Under the pieces are notes generated by a model that saw only the letters and a program-made list of their open reading frames with translations, did not search any database and was not told where the DNA came from. From the NCBI GenBank assembly GCA_964518765.1, contig CAZFJC010000013.1:19898-83897 (forward strand): 64,000 nt of DNA, written 5' to 3'. The stretch is from CAZPNX01 sp964518765. Its GTDB lineage: Bacteria; Edwardsbacteria; AC1; EtOH8. Within the stretch, counting starts at the first letter, position 1, and each line of letters starts with the position of its first letter. Of the stretch, positions 26,875 to 35,525 are shown piece after piece. Both the position numbers and the translations under genes were made by a program.

Positions 26875-27534
26875 TCAAGATAGAAATGGATTGTCGCTTT
26901 CCTCCCGCCCGATGGTCGTCCTCGGGCCGTGGCCAGGCCGCACCGAGGTATCCTCGGGCAGGACCAGCAGTTTATTCCTGATAGAGCTTATGATCGTTTT
27001 CTCGCTGCCGCCCGGTAGGTCGGTTCGGCCCACCGATCCGGCGAACAGGGTGTCACCGGAGAAGAGGGTCCCTTCCACCAGCAGGCAGATCCCGCCGGGC
27101 GTATGTCCCGGGGTGTGTAAGACCTTGAGCCTGAGGATGCCGAGATCGATTTCCTCGCCGTCTCGGATCAACCGGTCGGCCGGAGGCGACTGGATGTCCC
27201 TACCGAAGAGGAACGATCCATTGAGTTGTCCGTCTTCCAGCCGGCCGGCATCCTCGGCGTGTATCAGTATCGGCGCCCCGGTGGCCTGCTTGACGGCTCG
27301 GTTGCCGGCGATATGGTCGATGTGCCCGTGGGTGTTGATGATGCATGCGGCCTTCAGCCCATCCCTCTCCAGCAGGCCCAGGATGCCCCGGACCTCTTCC
27401 GGGCTGAAGGCGCCGGGATCGATGATCGCAGCCTTTTTCGTCTCGGGGCAGGCCAGGACGTAGCAGTTGGTGTCCACCACTCCCTTGGCCACCACTGTCT
27501 GGCAGATGATGGGAAGGGGCTCTATTTTATCCAC
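26875..27534 (-). CDS. Metallo-beta-lactamase-fold hydrolase, glyoxalase-II-like
   Basis: The 219-residue single-domain protein carries the dinuclear-metal motif NTHGHIDHIAGN (HxHxDH), a His in LHTPGHTPGG, an Asp in LFSGDTLFAGSVGRTDL and a final His in RPGHGPRTTIGRE. The layout matches short glyoxalase-II-like MBL proteins found beside thiol metabolism genes. It probably hydrolyses a thioester. The substrate is unknown, because the C-terminal substrate domain of true glyoxalase II is missing. It is cotranscribed with pgk or the NUDIX gene by orientation. Confidence 0.9.
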   Translation of the reverse strand: MDKIEPLPIICQTVVAKGVVDTNCYVLACPETKKAAIIDPGAFSPEEVRGILGLLERDGLKAACIINTHGHIDHIAGNRAVKQATGAPILIHAEDAGRLEDGQLNGSFLFGRDIQSPPADRLIRDGEEIDLGILRLKVLHTPGHTPGGICLLVEGTLFSGDTLFAGSVGRTDLPGGSEKTIISSIRNKLLVLPEDTSVRPGHGPRTTIGREESDNPFLS

Positions 27535-27591
27535 TAATGCACACTAATTGGCTCTAAAAAGAAACGGTTATTGTTCGTGCCCGTTCGGGGA

Positions 27592-28134
27592 TCATATCCT
27601 CCGGCCGACGGCCATCAGGGCCTTGGCCACGCAGGCGATGGTCATATCGTCGCGGATGCGGCCCTCCAGGACCGCCCTCCTGAAGTCCGCCAGCCGCCAC
27701 ATTCGACACTCCATATCGGCCTCGGATTCGTCCCGCCGGTGCCGGCCATGGGAAAGCCCGGTAGCCAAATAAAGATGGAAACGGTTTACCACTGGATCGT
27801 TGGCCTCCACCATGCCGAGCCTTCGCCAATGCTGGGCGGCGATGCCGGCCTCCTCCAAAAGCTCACGCCTGGCGGCTGCCAGCAAGCTCTCGCCCCGGTG
27901 CAGTCCGCCGCACGGGACCTCCCAGATCCTCTTTCCCCAGGAATGCCGGTGCTGCCTTACCAGACAGACCATGTCTTTTTCCCAGGCCACCACGCTGACG
28001 GCGTCGCCCACCTCCACCACCCCGTAGATCCCGCCGGACCCGTCGGGCCGTCGCACCCGGTCCTCGAAGACCCTGAGCCAGGGGTTGCGGTAGACGCCCT
28101 TGCGGGATAGGGTTCTCCAGACCTGTCTCTTCAT
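27592..28134 (-). CDS. NUDIX hydrolase, ADP-ribose-pyrophosphatase-like
   Basis: The 180-residue protein has the full NUDIX box in GGLHRGESLLAAARRELLEE followed by AG, fitting Gx5Ex7REUxEExGU. YGVVEVGDAVSVVAWEKD precedes it in the beta-strand pattern of ADP-ribose pyrophosphatases. Its ATG at 28134 overlaps the cstA stop codon (ATGA), so it is translationally coupled to cstA. The frame is open upstream inside cstA, but that part is not NUDIX sequence. The substrate is most likely a nucleoside diphosphate linked to another moiety. Confidence 0.92.
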   Translation of the reverse strand: MKRQVWRTLSRKGVYRNPWLRVFEDRVRRPDGSGGIYGVVEVGDAVSVVAWEKDMVCLVRQHRHSWGKRIWEVPCGGLHRGESLLAAARRELLEEAGIAAQHWRRLGMVEANDPVVNRFHLYLATGLSHGRHRRDESEADMECRMWRLADFRRAVLEGRIRDDMTIACVAKALMAVGRRI

Positions 28135-29762
28135 GAGGACCGATGCCCGACCAGGGCTCGCCAGGCCTCGGCCAGCAGCACCAGAGACATCGCCAGCAAG
28201 ACCAAGGATATGATTCCTATGGTGGAGAAACGGTACTGCCCCAGAAGCAGCACCAGGGCCCAAACCGTCATGATCACCATGAAGGCCATGGGCAGGCCGG
28301 TGAACCACGGCCTCTGTCCGGTCCTCTTCAGCCAGACGGTAACCACCAGCAGGGCCAGGCCGGCCAGGAGCTGGTTGGTGGCCCCGAACACCGGCCAGAT
28401 GACTTTCCAGGCCGGCATGGGATTGCCGGAGGCGTCGCGAAGAGTTATCAGCACAAAGACGGCCGGCAGGGCCAGGGTGGCCAGGGTTGACAGGTAGCGG
28501 CTGCGGGAGTCCTTGAGGCCGGTGAATTCCTCGAAAATGTAACGGCCCAGCCGGGTGGCCGTATCCAGGGTAGTCAGGATGAAGGTGGACAGCGCCAGCA
28601 GGCCAAAGGAGTATCCTAGCTTGAACGACAGACCAAACTTGGCCAGAAATTTTCCCATGCCGTTGCCATAGACCGCTAGGGGCGGCTGTCCGGCCAGGGC
28701 GTCGCCCCGGGCCAGCATCATCACCGTGGCCAAGGCGATCACCGCCACTAGGCCCTCGATCAGCATGGAGCCGTATCCCACCGGCTTGGCGTCCCGCTCC
28801 CGATCCAACTGTTTGGAGGAGGTGCCTGAGGCCACCATCGAATGGAACCCGGAGCAGGCCCCGCAGGCCACGGTGATGAACAAGATGGGAAACAGCGATC
28901 CCAGCCCCGGGGCCTGCCAGCCAATGAAGGCCGGGTATGAAACCGCAAAACCGCCGACGATTATTCCCAGGAATCCGCCCAGAACTGAGGCATAGAGCAG
29001 GAAGGATGATAGATAATCGCGCGGCTGGAGCAGGATCCATACCGGCGTGGTCGAGGCCACCAGACAATAGACAAGCAGTATGATGTTCCAGGTCTTGGCC
29101 GGATCGCCCTCGATGAGCTTGGGCATCAGCCCCGGCCTGATAGGGACGGCCTGGCCGGCGAACACCGCGGCGAACACCAGCGGCACGAAGACCAGGGAGG
29201 CGTGGAGCACCGGCACCTTGAGCCGGTAGACCGCCACCCCGAAGCCCACCGCCAGAGCCATGAAAATCAGCGAGGAGGAGGCCACCCCGCCGTCGGCCAC
29301 AAAGGTGCCGGCCGTTAAATCGGTGAAAACGACCAGCACGTAGACTAGGGCCAGCCAGATGAAGGCCAGGAAAAGTTTATAGGCCAGGGGCGACATGTGT
29401 TCCCGGGCGATCTCGGCCACCGAGCGCGCCCGGTGTCTGATGGAAGCGGCCAGCGACGAAAAGTCGTGCACCCCGCCGATGAAAACCGAGCCCAACACCA
29501 CCCACAGCAGCACCGGCAGCCAGCCGAAGGCGACGGCGGCGATGATGGGGCCGACGATGGGGCCGGCCCCAGAGATGGAGGAAAAATGGTGGCCCAGCAG
29601 CACCAGCCTGGAGGCCGGCACCCGATCTACCCCGTCGTAGTCCTGGTGGCTGGGAGTCTGTCGAGCGTCGTCTATCCCCAGGCGTCTCTCCAGGAAACGC
29701 CCGTAGAGACGATAGGCCGCTAGAAAGGCCGTCAAGGCGGCCAGAAAGATCATGGCCATCAT
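28131..29762 (-). CDS. cstA: Carbon-starvation protein A (peptide/pyruvate importer family)
   Basis: The 543-residue membrane protein has about 14 hydrophobic helices. It contains the CstA signatures GHHFSSISGAGPIVGPIIAA and FVADGGVASSSLIFMALAVG. The C-terminal five-helix unit FGATNQLLAGLALLVVTVWL is also present. CstA-family proteins import peptides or, in some relatives, pyruvate, and are induced during starvation in enteric bacteria. It overlaps the next gene (NUDIX) and is itself overlapped by the coiled-coil gene upstream (ATGA), forming a coupled trio. GGATCT precedes its start. Confidence 0.95.
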   Translation of the reverse strand: MMAMIFLAALTAFLAAYRLYGRFLERRLGIDDARQTPSHQDYDGVDRVPASRLVLLGHHFSSISGAGPIVGPIIAAVAFGWLPVLLWVVLGSVFIGGVHDFSSLAASIRHRARSVAEIAREHMSPLAYKLFLAFIWLALVYVLVVFTDLTAGTFVADGGVASSSLIFMALAVGFGVAVYRLKVPVLHASLVFVPLVFAAVFAGQAVPIRPGLMPKLIEGDPAKTWNIILLVYCLVASTTPVWILLQPRDYLSSFLLYASVLGGFLGIIVGGFAVSYPAFIGWQAPGLGSLFPILFITVACGACSGFHSMVASGTSSKQLDRERDAKPVGYGSMLIEGLVAVIALATVMMLARGDALAGQPPLAVYGNGMGKFLAKFGLSFKLGYSFGLLALSTFILTTLDTATRLGRYIFEEFTGLKDSRSRYLSTLATLALPAVFVLITLRDASGNPMPAWKVIWPVFGATNQLLAGLALLVVTVWLKRTGQRPWFTGLPMAFMVIMTVWALVLLLGQYRFSTIGIISLVLLAMSLVLLAEAWRALVGHRSS

Positions 29763-31399
29763 GGGAGATCCTGCTCCAAAGCCTTAATTATGAATCCCAG
29801 CAGCTGCTGATCATTGCGGATCCTCTCCTTGAGGATCTCGGGCAGCTGACGGTACATGTTGATAGCCATGGGCTGGTACTTTTTCAGGTTGAGGTTGCCC
29901 CGTCCCACCAGCTCCTCGTCTTTGATCATCCTCTGGACGGCTGTGAACATGGCTGTTACCTCGGCCACCTTCTTGGCCTGAAGGCCTTTCAGATCGCGGA
30001 TACAGCGCTCCCGCATAATCTTATCATGGGACGCCCCCAGCCTTTTTCTGACCTCCTGCTCGTCGGGCATATACTTGAGGACGATGGGCTGGGCCACCAC
30101 CCGCTTGATCGACTCCAGCTCCTGATCTACCTGTCGCTCCTCGGCGGCCCAGGACGTCTCATCCCGTTGATCCAGTTCTTCGGCTATCTCGTAGGTGCGA
30201 ACGTAGGCGATCTTCATCTGCTCCTTCATCAGGTCGTAGATGATGTGATCGATAGACTGGATCTCCAGCAGCTGCTCGGCCCGCAGATCGTGCAGCCAGA
30301 ATTGAACGGTTTGAATAGAGGAGTAGCGGACGGCATCCAGGTAGATCTGAACCGACAGCGGGTTCTTCTTCAGGAAATCCAACACTGCCTCATCCGGGGG
30401 GGCCTGGCTCCGGTCCTGCCCTCCGTAGACGCCGCTGGAGATCTCGAAGCCCTGGCCCAGGCAGACATAGTCTTTGGTGTCGTTGAAGAAAAGACGGCCG
30501 ATGAAGTACTTGGTCTCGGCCGCCGGCCGATACTTGGCCAGGACGTGGGTGCCCTCCTTGAGCCCGGCCTCGCCCGGGGCCAGCTTGAGCACCTGGGCGA
30601 TGTCGAACAGGCGCTCGTTGCCTCTCTCGTCCTTGAGCTTGGGCAGCAGCCGGGCCATATCCTGGAGCTGGGCCGGGGTCAGCCGGTCGTAGTCTGCCTT
30701 GGTCCAGAACATCATGGCCCGCTTGTTGACCTGGTCGTACTCGGTCTTGAGCCGCTCCATCTCCTCGGAGTGCTGGGCCAGCGAGATGGTGTCCTTTATC
30801 TGTCCGGCCAAGACCTCCACCGTCTTCTCCAGGTCGGCCTTCTCAGCCTCCACCGCTTTGATGGCCACGTCCACCATCTCCATGGCCTCGCGCCTGGCCT
30901 GCATCACCAGCTGTTCCCGCTCCTCCGGAGTTATGCCCTTCTCCTTGGCCTGGTCGGCCATGGCCACGAACTCCACCGACTTCTGCCGCTCCTGCTCGTA
31001 GAGCGTCTTTAGTCGGGCTATGGCCTCTAGGTGGAAACGTCGCTGCTTCTCCAGCTGGATCAGCCTTTGGGAGTAAACCTGGTTGGCCATCTCGATGGCC
31101 CTCTTCTGGTCGGCGGAGAAGGCGGTGGGCGAATAGTACACTAGCACATCGGTCTTGTACTGGCCCACCACCTCCACCTTGTCGGCCAGCAGCCCCTTGA
31201 GCACCTCGGAGACGTCGATCATCAGAGCCTCCTTGGCGCTCATGATCATTTGGGGGCTGCCCCCATGCATCCGGATGACCGTTTTGTTGCGGTCCCGGAG
31301 GTCGTCGATGGTCAGCACGATGCTGGTCTCCATGGCCCGTCCGTCGGGCAGGATGACCATTATCTTGTGGCTGGCGCTGGGCTTGGGCTGATGCGTCAT
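29759..31399 (-). CDS. Coiled-coil protein of unknown function coupled to cstA
   Basis: The 546-residue soluble protein is not one I recognise. The first 90 residues are a beta-rich segment (HKIMVILPDGRAMETSIVLT). A long charged coiled coil follows at about 100-230 (QVYSQRLIQLEKQRRFHLEA). The C-terminal half is globular and helical (DAVRYSSIQTVQFWLHDL). No signal peptide or catalytic motif is visible. Its stop codon overlaps the cstA start (ATGA), so the two are translated together. Possible roles are a regulatory or scaffold partner of the transporter, but that is only inference from position. Confidence 0.8.
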   Translation of the reverse strand: MTHQPKPSASHKIMVILPDGRAMETSIVLTIDDLRDRNKTVIRMHGGSPQMIMSAKEALMIDVSEVLKGLLADKVEVVGQYKTDVLVYYSPTAFSADQKRAIEMANQVYSQRLIQLEKQRRFHLEAIARLKTLYEQERQKSVEFVAMADQAKEKGITPEEREQLVMQARREAMEMVDVAIKAVEAEKADLEKTVEVLAGQIKDTISLAQHSEEMERLKTEYDQVNKRAMMFWTKADYDRLTPAQLQDMARLLPKLKDERGNERLFDIAQVLKLAPGEAGLKEGTHVLAKYRPAAETKYFIGRLFFNDTKDYVCLGQGFEISSGVYGGQDRSQAPPDEAVLDFLKKNPLSVQIYLDAVRYSSIQTVQFWLHDLRAEQLLEIQSIDHIIYDLMKEQMKIAYVRTYEIAEELDQRDETSWAAEERQVDQELESIKRVVAQPIVLKYMPDEQEVRKRLGASHDKIMRERCIRDLKGLQAKKVAEVTAMFTAVQRMIKDEELVGRGNLNLKKYQPMAINMYRQLPEILKERIRNDQQLLGFIIKALEQDLP

Positions 31400-31524
31400 A
31401 GGATGGGGATCAAAGTCCTACCGACAAATGTATCACAAAAACGGGAAGGTTTCAACTTTTTGACGAAAATGCGATCTTCCGCAACGGCTGTCAATCCCCT
31501 CGCCATCTCTCCCCGAGGGGGATC

Positions 31525-32796
31525 TTAGAGCGACAGCAGCTCCCTCCTCCTCATCCAGAAGATCAAACTTACCGTCCCCAGGCAGATGGCGGCGCCGGCC
31601 TTCAGCGCGGCCGGAGCCCCGAATCTTTGGGCGAGGCTGCCGGCCAGCAGACTGCCGAAGGGCATCATCCCCATGAAAACGAAGGTGAACAGGCTCATTA
31701 CCCGCCCCCTGAGCCCGTCGGGCACAGTGGTCTGCAACAGGGTGTTAATGGTGGCCGTCTGGCTGACCATGGACCACCCCACCAGCGGCAGCAGGGCCAG
31801 CGACAGGGTGAATGATCTCGACAGGGAGAAGGCAGCCACGGCCAGCGAGAATACGAGTCCGGCCGACAGCACCAGCCTGCCCCGCCCCTTGGGCCGGTTG
31901 AAGGCCGCCAGCCCCAGAGAACCGGCCAGGGCCCCCACCCCGTTGGCCGTCATCAGAAAGCCCAGGCCGCGCGGCCCCACCGCCAGGATGTCCCTGGCGA
32001 AGACGGGCATCAACATGGCGTAGGGCATCCCGAATATGCTGAAGACGGCCACGATGGTGACCAACGGCCTGATGACCGGATGGCTCCAGGAGTAGGACAG
32101 GCCCTCCCTCATCTCCCTCCAGGCCGAGCCCGACGTTTTTGGCGCCGTTCGTTTCCCGCTTATCAGCCACAGGCCGAAGATTACCGCCAGAAAACTGAGG
32201 CCGTTTAGGAAAAAGCACCCGGCCATGCCTATGAAGCCTATCAGCACCCCGGCCAGCGCCGGCCCCAGGATCCTGGCGGCATTGAAAACGGCGGAATTAA
32301 GAGCGATGGCGTTGAGCAGGTCCTCCTTGCCCACCAGCTCGATGGTGAAAGCCTGGCGGGATGGAGCGTCGAACGCGAAGACAGAGCCAGAGAGGGCCGC
32401 CAAAAGCACTACCTGCCAGATCCTGACCAGTCCGTAATGGGTCAGGGCCGCCAATATCAGGGCCAGGGCCATGGCGGTTGACTGGGTGAAGATCAGCAGC
32501 CTCCTTTTATCGAAGCGGTCGGCGGCCACCCCGCCCGGAAGGGCCAGGAACAGCACCGGCAGGGAGCCGATGGCCCCCACCAGCCCCAGCAGGAAGGCCG
32601 AGTCGGTGAGGGTTAGCACCAGCCAGCCTTGGGCCACCGACTGCATCCAGGTGCCGATGAGCGACACCATCTGGCCGGTCCAGAACAGCCGGAAGTTGCG
32701 GTGGCGCAGGGAGGCGAAAGCCAAGCCCAGGATTGAGCACCCCTCAACGGCCACTGAGGGTCTAAGGTTGAAAATCCTTTTCGCCTGTGATATCAT
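31525..32796 (-). CDS. Major-facilitator exporter (MFS_3/EntS-like)
   Basis: The 423-residue protein has 12 predicted transmembrane helices. It begins after a short tail with FASLRHRNFRLFWTGQMVSL, the start typical of MFS_3 exporters. The helix-2/3 loop GGVAADRFDKRRLLI is the MFS motif A with Asp and Arg. Such proteins export siderophores or drugs; the substrate cannot be told. Start choice is uncertain because no ribosome-binding site precedes the ATG at 32796 and internal GTG starts are possible. It may be cotranscribed with the following coiled-coil and cstA genes, although 125 bases separate them. Confidence 0.85.
   Translation of the reverse strand: MISQAKRIFNLRPSVAVEGCSILGLAFASLRHRNFRLFWTGQMVSLIGTWMQSVAQGWLVLTLTDSAFLLGLVGAIGSLPVLFLALPGGVAADRFDKRRLLIFTQSTAMALALILAALTHYGLVRIWQVVLLAALSGSVFAFDAPSRQAFTIELVGKEDLLNAIALNSAVFNAARILGPALAGVLIGFIGMAGCFFLNGLSFLAVIFGLWLISGKRTAPKTSGSAWREMREGLSYSWSHPVIRPLVTIVAVFSIFGMPYAMLMPVFARDILAVGPRGLGFLMTANGVGALAGSLGLAAFNRPKGRGRLVLSAGLVFSLAVAAFSLSRSFTLSLALLPLVGWSMVSQTATINTLLQTTVPDGLRGRVMSLFTFVFMGMMPFGSLLAGSLAQRFGAPAALKAGAAICLGTVSLIFWMRRRELLSL
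32768..32796 (+). promoter_or_regulatory. Promoter of the 229-residue membrane protein gene
   Basis: TTGAAA (32768-32773) and TATCAT (32791-32796) are 17 bases apart. Initiation near 32803 gives a short leader ahead of the GAGGAGAG and ATG at 32822. It overlaps the start of the divergent MFS gene. Confidence 0.6.
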
Positions 32797-32821
32797 TCGT
32801 CATATAAGAGGAGAGTGCTTG

Positions 32822-33511
32822 ATGCGCAGAATGGTTTTGCTCTTGCTTTTGTGTTCGTCTACCACGTATGCTTGGGACGACTGTCCTTTCGGCTTGGTTG
32901 ACGACCCGACGCCCGGCCAGTGCCGGCTGTACGTCGACGCCAACCAGGACGGTATCTGCGACCGTTCCCAGAAAAAGCCCGAGCCGGCCGAAGACAGGCC
33001 AGTTCCGGCTGTCATCGAGAGAAACGCTTCCGCATCGACAACCGGCAGCGGAAACCCGAGGGCGGCGGCGGCTCGTCCGACTTCCATCCAGAGGCCCCAG
33101 GCAACGGCAACGCCTGATTCGGTGAGAAACCCGGCTCCTCTAGTAATCCAAAAATCCCAGCCTGAACCCCAACCTGCAAGGGCACGTCCCGGCCGGTATC
33201 TCTGGCTTATATTCATAACGACCGCCCTGCTGGCAGCCGCCACGGAATGGCTGTCCTCTGCAAAGAAAATCCTGTCATTCCGTCTGCAGTCGATTTGGAA
33301 TTGGCTGTTGCTGGTCTTTTTCCTGCTCTCGGCCGGCACCGGGCTTTACCTCATCATGGCTCCGGCCCAAACTAATCCCGGCCTGGCCCTTCAGCTCTAT
33401 CGCTGGCACGTCGAAACCGGGATGGTATTCGTGGCCATAGGCGCCTACCACGCCCTCCGTAGATTCGGCTGCATGCTCAGGGGCTTGGGCGCCTGTTTCC
33501 ACAGAAAATGA
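32822..33511 (+). CDS. Membrane protein with a periplasmic calcium-loop-like motif
   Basis: The 229-residue protein has a signal peptide (MVLLLLLCSSTTYAWDDCPF) and a Cys-rich stretch CPFGLVDDPTPGQCRLYVDA. The loop DANQDGICDRSQ follows, like a thrombospondin type-3 or EF-hand calcium loop. After a Pro/Gln/Arg-rich linker come two or three hydrophobic helices with His residues (LYRWHVETGMVFVAIGAYHA), reminiscent of DUF4405/cytochrome-b-like membrane domains. It could bind heme and calcium, but this is inference. GAGGAGAG lies before the ATG and a terminator follows at 33532-33558. No close family is certain. Confidence 0.72.
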   Translation: MRRMVLLLLLCSSTTYAWDDCPFGLVDDPTPGQCRLYVDANQDGICDRSQKKPEPAEDRPVPAVIERNASASTTGSGNPRAAAARPTSIQRPQATATPDSVRNPAPLVIQKSQPEPQPARARPGRYLWLIFITTALLAAATEWLSSAKKILSFRLQSIWNWLLLVFFLLSAGTGLYLIMAPAQTNPGLALQLYRWHVETGMVFVAIGAYHALRRFGCMLRGLGACFHRK

Positions 33512-33531
33512 TGCATCCCCTGGCTGTAATA

Positions 33532-33558
33532 GGCCGGGCCTTTGGCCCGGTCTTTTTT
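33532..33558 (+). terminator. Intrinsic terminator after the membrane protein gene
   Basis: CCGGGCC (33534-33540), loop TTT and GGCCCGG (33544-33550) are extended by two further pairs and followed by TCTTTTTTAT. It is a strong rho-independent terminator on the plus strand. Confidence 0.9.
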
Positions 33559-34621
33559 ATCGCTTTTCTAGCGCCTCGGACAACGGCATGTTTATAATGG
33601 GGTAGCGTTTCCGGCTAATGTGTCGGAAGTGCCACCATTCCTTTCTCAATCCGCGGAAGCCCTGACCCTCCATGGCTGTCCTCAACAACAGCCGGTGCCA
33701 GCGCTGCAGGGATGTGCCGCCGGGGAAAAAGCTGTGGGCACGCTCCGAGAGCTCACCGTCAAGGTGCCCAACGTCGGCCTCCTTACCGGTCGACAGGTCC
33801 ACCAGGGTGACATCGACCGCCGTGCCCCGGTTGTGGTGCGATCCGGCCTTGGGGCTGGCCACGAACTTCCTCATCTGGGGGGTGGCCGAAAGGTGGAGGA
33901 ACTTGGTGACATACCAGGGCCGGTAGGCGTCGCTTATCTGAAGGGCGAACCCTCTCTCCTTCAGCCAGCGGTTGGCGCGGGCCAGGGCCCGGGCCGCCGG
34001 CCGCTGCAGCAATGCCGCGTCTCGGTCGTAAAGGGAAAATCCATAGGAGTTACTGGGGCTGGAGTATGCCAGTGACAGCCTGATTTCCGGATCGTATTCC
34101 CTGACATTGACCAGGTCTGGCTTGGCAAATTTACCCTTCTCCTGGGGTGGATTGGCCTTCCTGGCCTCGGCCCAAAGGGAATCCAATGGCAGATCGATGG
34201 TGGGTTTGGGCGGCCGGGAGCATTCCCCGGGAAAGAATTTACGCCGATAGCGGCGGCCTCCGATCGAACAGGCGATCCCCCTGTTTAGGGAGTCCCTGGA
34301 GAAAACCACGCTGGTCAGGCGGCCGTAAACAACGGCCATGAAGGAGTCCCGCCCGGCCTCGGCCAGGGTCAGCCTTTTTTCCCCCAGCAGCTGCAACTTA
34401 CCTCCGGTTTCCAACACCAAAAAATCTCCGCTGTCGGCGGCCATCCCGCCATACTTGCCCAGAAGCCCCAGCCAGCGCTCCGGACAGGGGGCGGGCCTGG
34501 GGGGCAGTCGCCGCGGCTCGGCCAGGCTGGGTCTGGCCAAGGTAACGGCCAAGGCTGCCGCCAATGCCAAACGCCTGACGGCCTCCAGCAACCTTCCCAT
34601 AGCCCTTACCGACATCGCCAT
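33557..34621 (-). CDS. VanX-type D-Ala-D-Ala dipeptidase with N-terminal extra domain
   Basis: The 354-residue exported protein has a C-terminal zinc dipeptidase domain: GSHHNRGTAVDVTL (SxHxxGxAxD), later EWWHF, the motif set of VanX and DdpX. Before it lies about 150 residues with a segment LGLLGKYGGMAADSGDFLVL and a beta-rich domain of unknown role. A signal peptide (RLALAAALAVTLARPSLA) leads the chain. Start choice is unsure; ATGs at 34621, 34615 and 34600 are all possible. Such enzymes release D-alanine from cell-wall precursors or peptidoglycan turnover. It may be cotranscribed with the gene at 34639-35478, nine bases upstream. Confidence 0.88.
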   Translation of the reverse strand: MAMSVRAMGRLLEAVRRLALAAALAVTLARPSLAEPRRLPPRPAPCPERWLGLLGKYGGMAADSGDFLVLETGGKLQLLGEKRLTLAEAGRDSFMAVVYGRLTSVVFSRDSLNRGIACSIGGRRYRRKFFPGECSRPPKPTIDLPLDSLWAEARKANPPQEKGKFAKPDLVNVREYDPEIRLSLAYSSPSNSYGFSLYDRDAALLQRPAARALARANRWLKERGFALQISDAYRPWYVTKFLHLSATPQMRKFVASPKAGSHHNRGTAVDVTLVDLSTGKEADVGHLDGELSERAHSFFPGGTSLQRWHRLLLRTAMEGQGFRGLRKEWWHFRHISRKRYPIINMPLSEALEKR

Positions 34622-34638
34622 TGGATTCAATCGGATTA

Positions 34639-35478
34639 TCAGGGAAGCGGCGGCACCATCCTCCTGCCTCGGCCCCGTCCGGGGCTGTTGTCGTAGACCT
34701 CGACCACATGGTAGATGGTGACGATCGACCTCCGCGGCGAGCGCCCGTGAAAATAGTCGTGAATAGCATTGACGTAGTCGACCGTCATCCTGTCTATAGC
34801 GGAGAGCCCGGGATCATCGGGATGGATCATCTGGGCCAAAGCTCTGACTTCGTAAGAGACCATGTCCAGAAAGACGATGGAGACCCCGGGGTCGGCCATC
34901 TGGTTAAGGAAGGTGTGGGTGGCGAACTCCGGGGTGGCGTAGAGCTCTAGGGAGGCCTGCTTGGAGGGGTCCAGCAGATCGGACCGCTCTCGGTAGAGTC
35001 TGGTAAGCCATTCCAGTTTGTACTCGTCCGACGAATCCACGCTGGACTCCAGCTCGGCCAGCAGCTGCGGCAGAGCCCGAGCCGTGGGCAGCCAGCCCAT
35101 GCCCTTGACCGCGTTGTTAACGGTGAATTGGCCGTCGGCCCGCCGGGCCCCATGGCTGGCCACCATGCCCGAGTGCGGCCCGGCCAGGTTCGGCATCTTG
35201 CCCTTTTTCATCCCCTCCAGGTCCTTGAGCCTGGCGCGCAGGTTCCAGTCGATGAAGGACCGGGGCAGCGATTGCACCCGGAATTCCCTCCATTTACCCT
35301 CGACCTTCGCCCGGATAACGCCCTGTTCGGCCGTCCTCAGGTCTATGGTCTTCTGACGGCAGTAGCCTCCGGTCCATATTCCCTTGGGTGGGTTCATCGC
35401 CTGTCCCTCCGGGCTCTGGGCCGGGGCGGCCGCGGCCAGCAGGGCTGCGGCCAGAACGAGCATGGTCTTCTTGAGCAT
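34639..35478 (-). CDS. Secreted protein of unknown function
   Basis: The 279-residue protein has a clean signal peptide (MLKKTMLVLAAALLAAAAPA). The mature part contains GIWTGGYCRQKTIDLRTAEQ, a segment with HSGMVASHGARRADGQ and a helix-rich C-terminus that ends Arg/Gly-rich. I do not recognise a family. GGAAAGC precedes the ATG at 35478. It lies directly upstream of the VanX-like dipeptidase, which suggests a shared periplasmic or cell-wall role. Confidence 0.75.
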   Translation of the reverse strand: MLKKTMLVLAAALLAAAAPAQSPEGQAMNPPKGIWTGGYCRQKTIDLRTAEQGVIRAKVEGKWREFRVQSLPRSFIDWNLRARLKDLEGMKKGKMPNLAGPHSGMVASHGARRADGQFTVNNAVKGMGWLPTARALPQLLAELESSVDSSDEYKLEWLTRLYRERSDLLDPSKQASLELYATPEFATHTFLNQMADPGVSIVFLDMVSYEVRALAQMIHPDDPGLSAIDRMTVDYVNAIHDYFHGRSPRRSIVTIYHVVEVYDNSPGRGRGRRMVPPLP

Positions 35479-35525
35479 GCTTTCCTTTCCAAATAAAGAT
35501 GGTTCATCATTGCCCTTTGCCTGGA

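Noticed and set aside
28135..29067. Long frame upstream of the NUDIX ATG, inside cstA
   Set aside because: The upstream part is out of frame with the transporter and not NUDIX-like. Only the ATG at 28134 with its overlap is kept.
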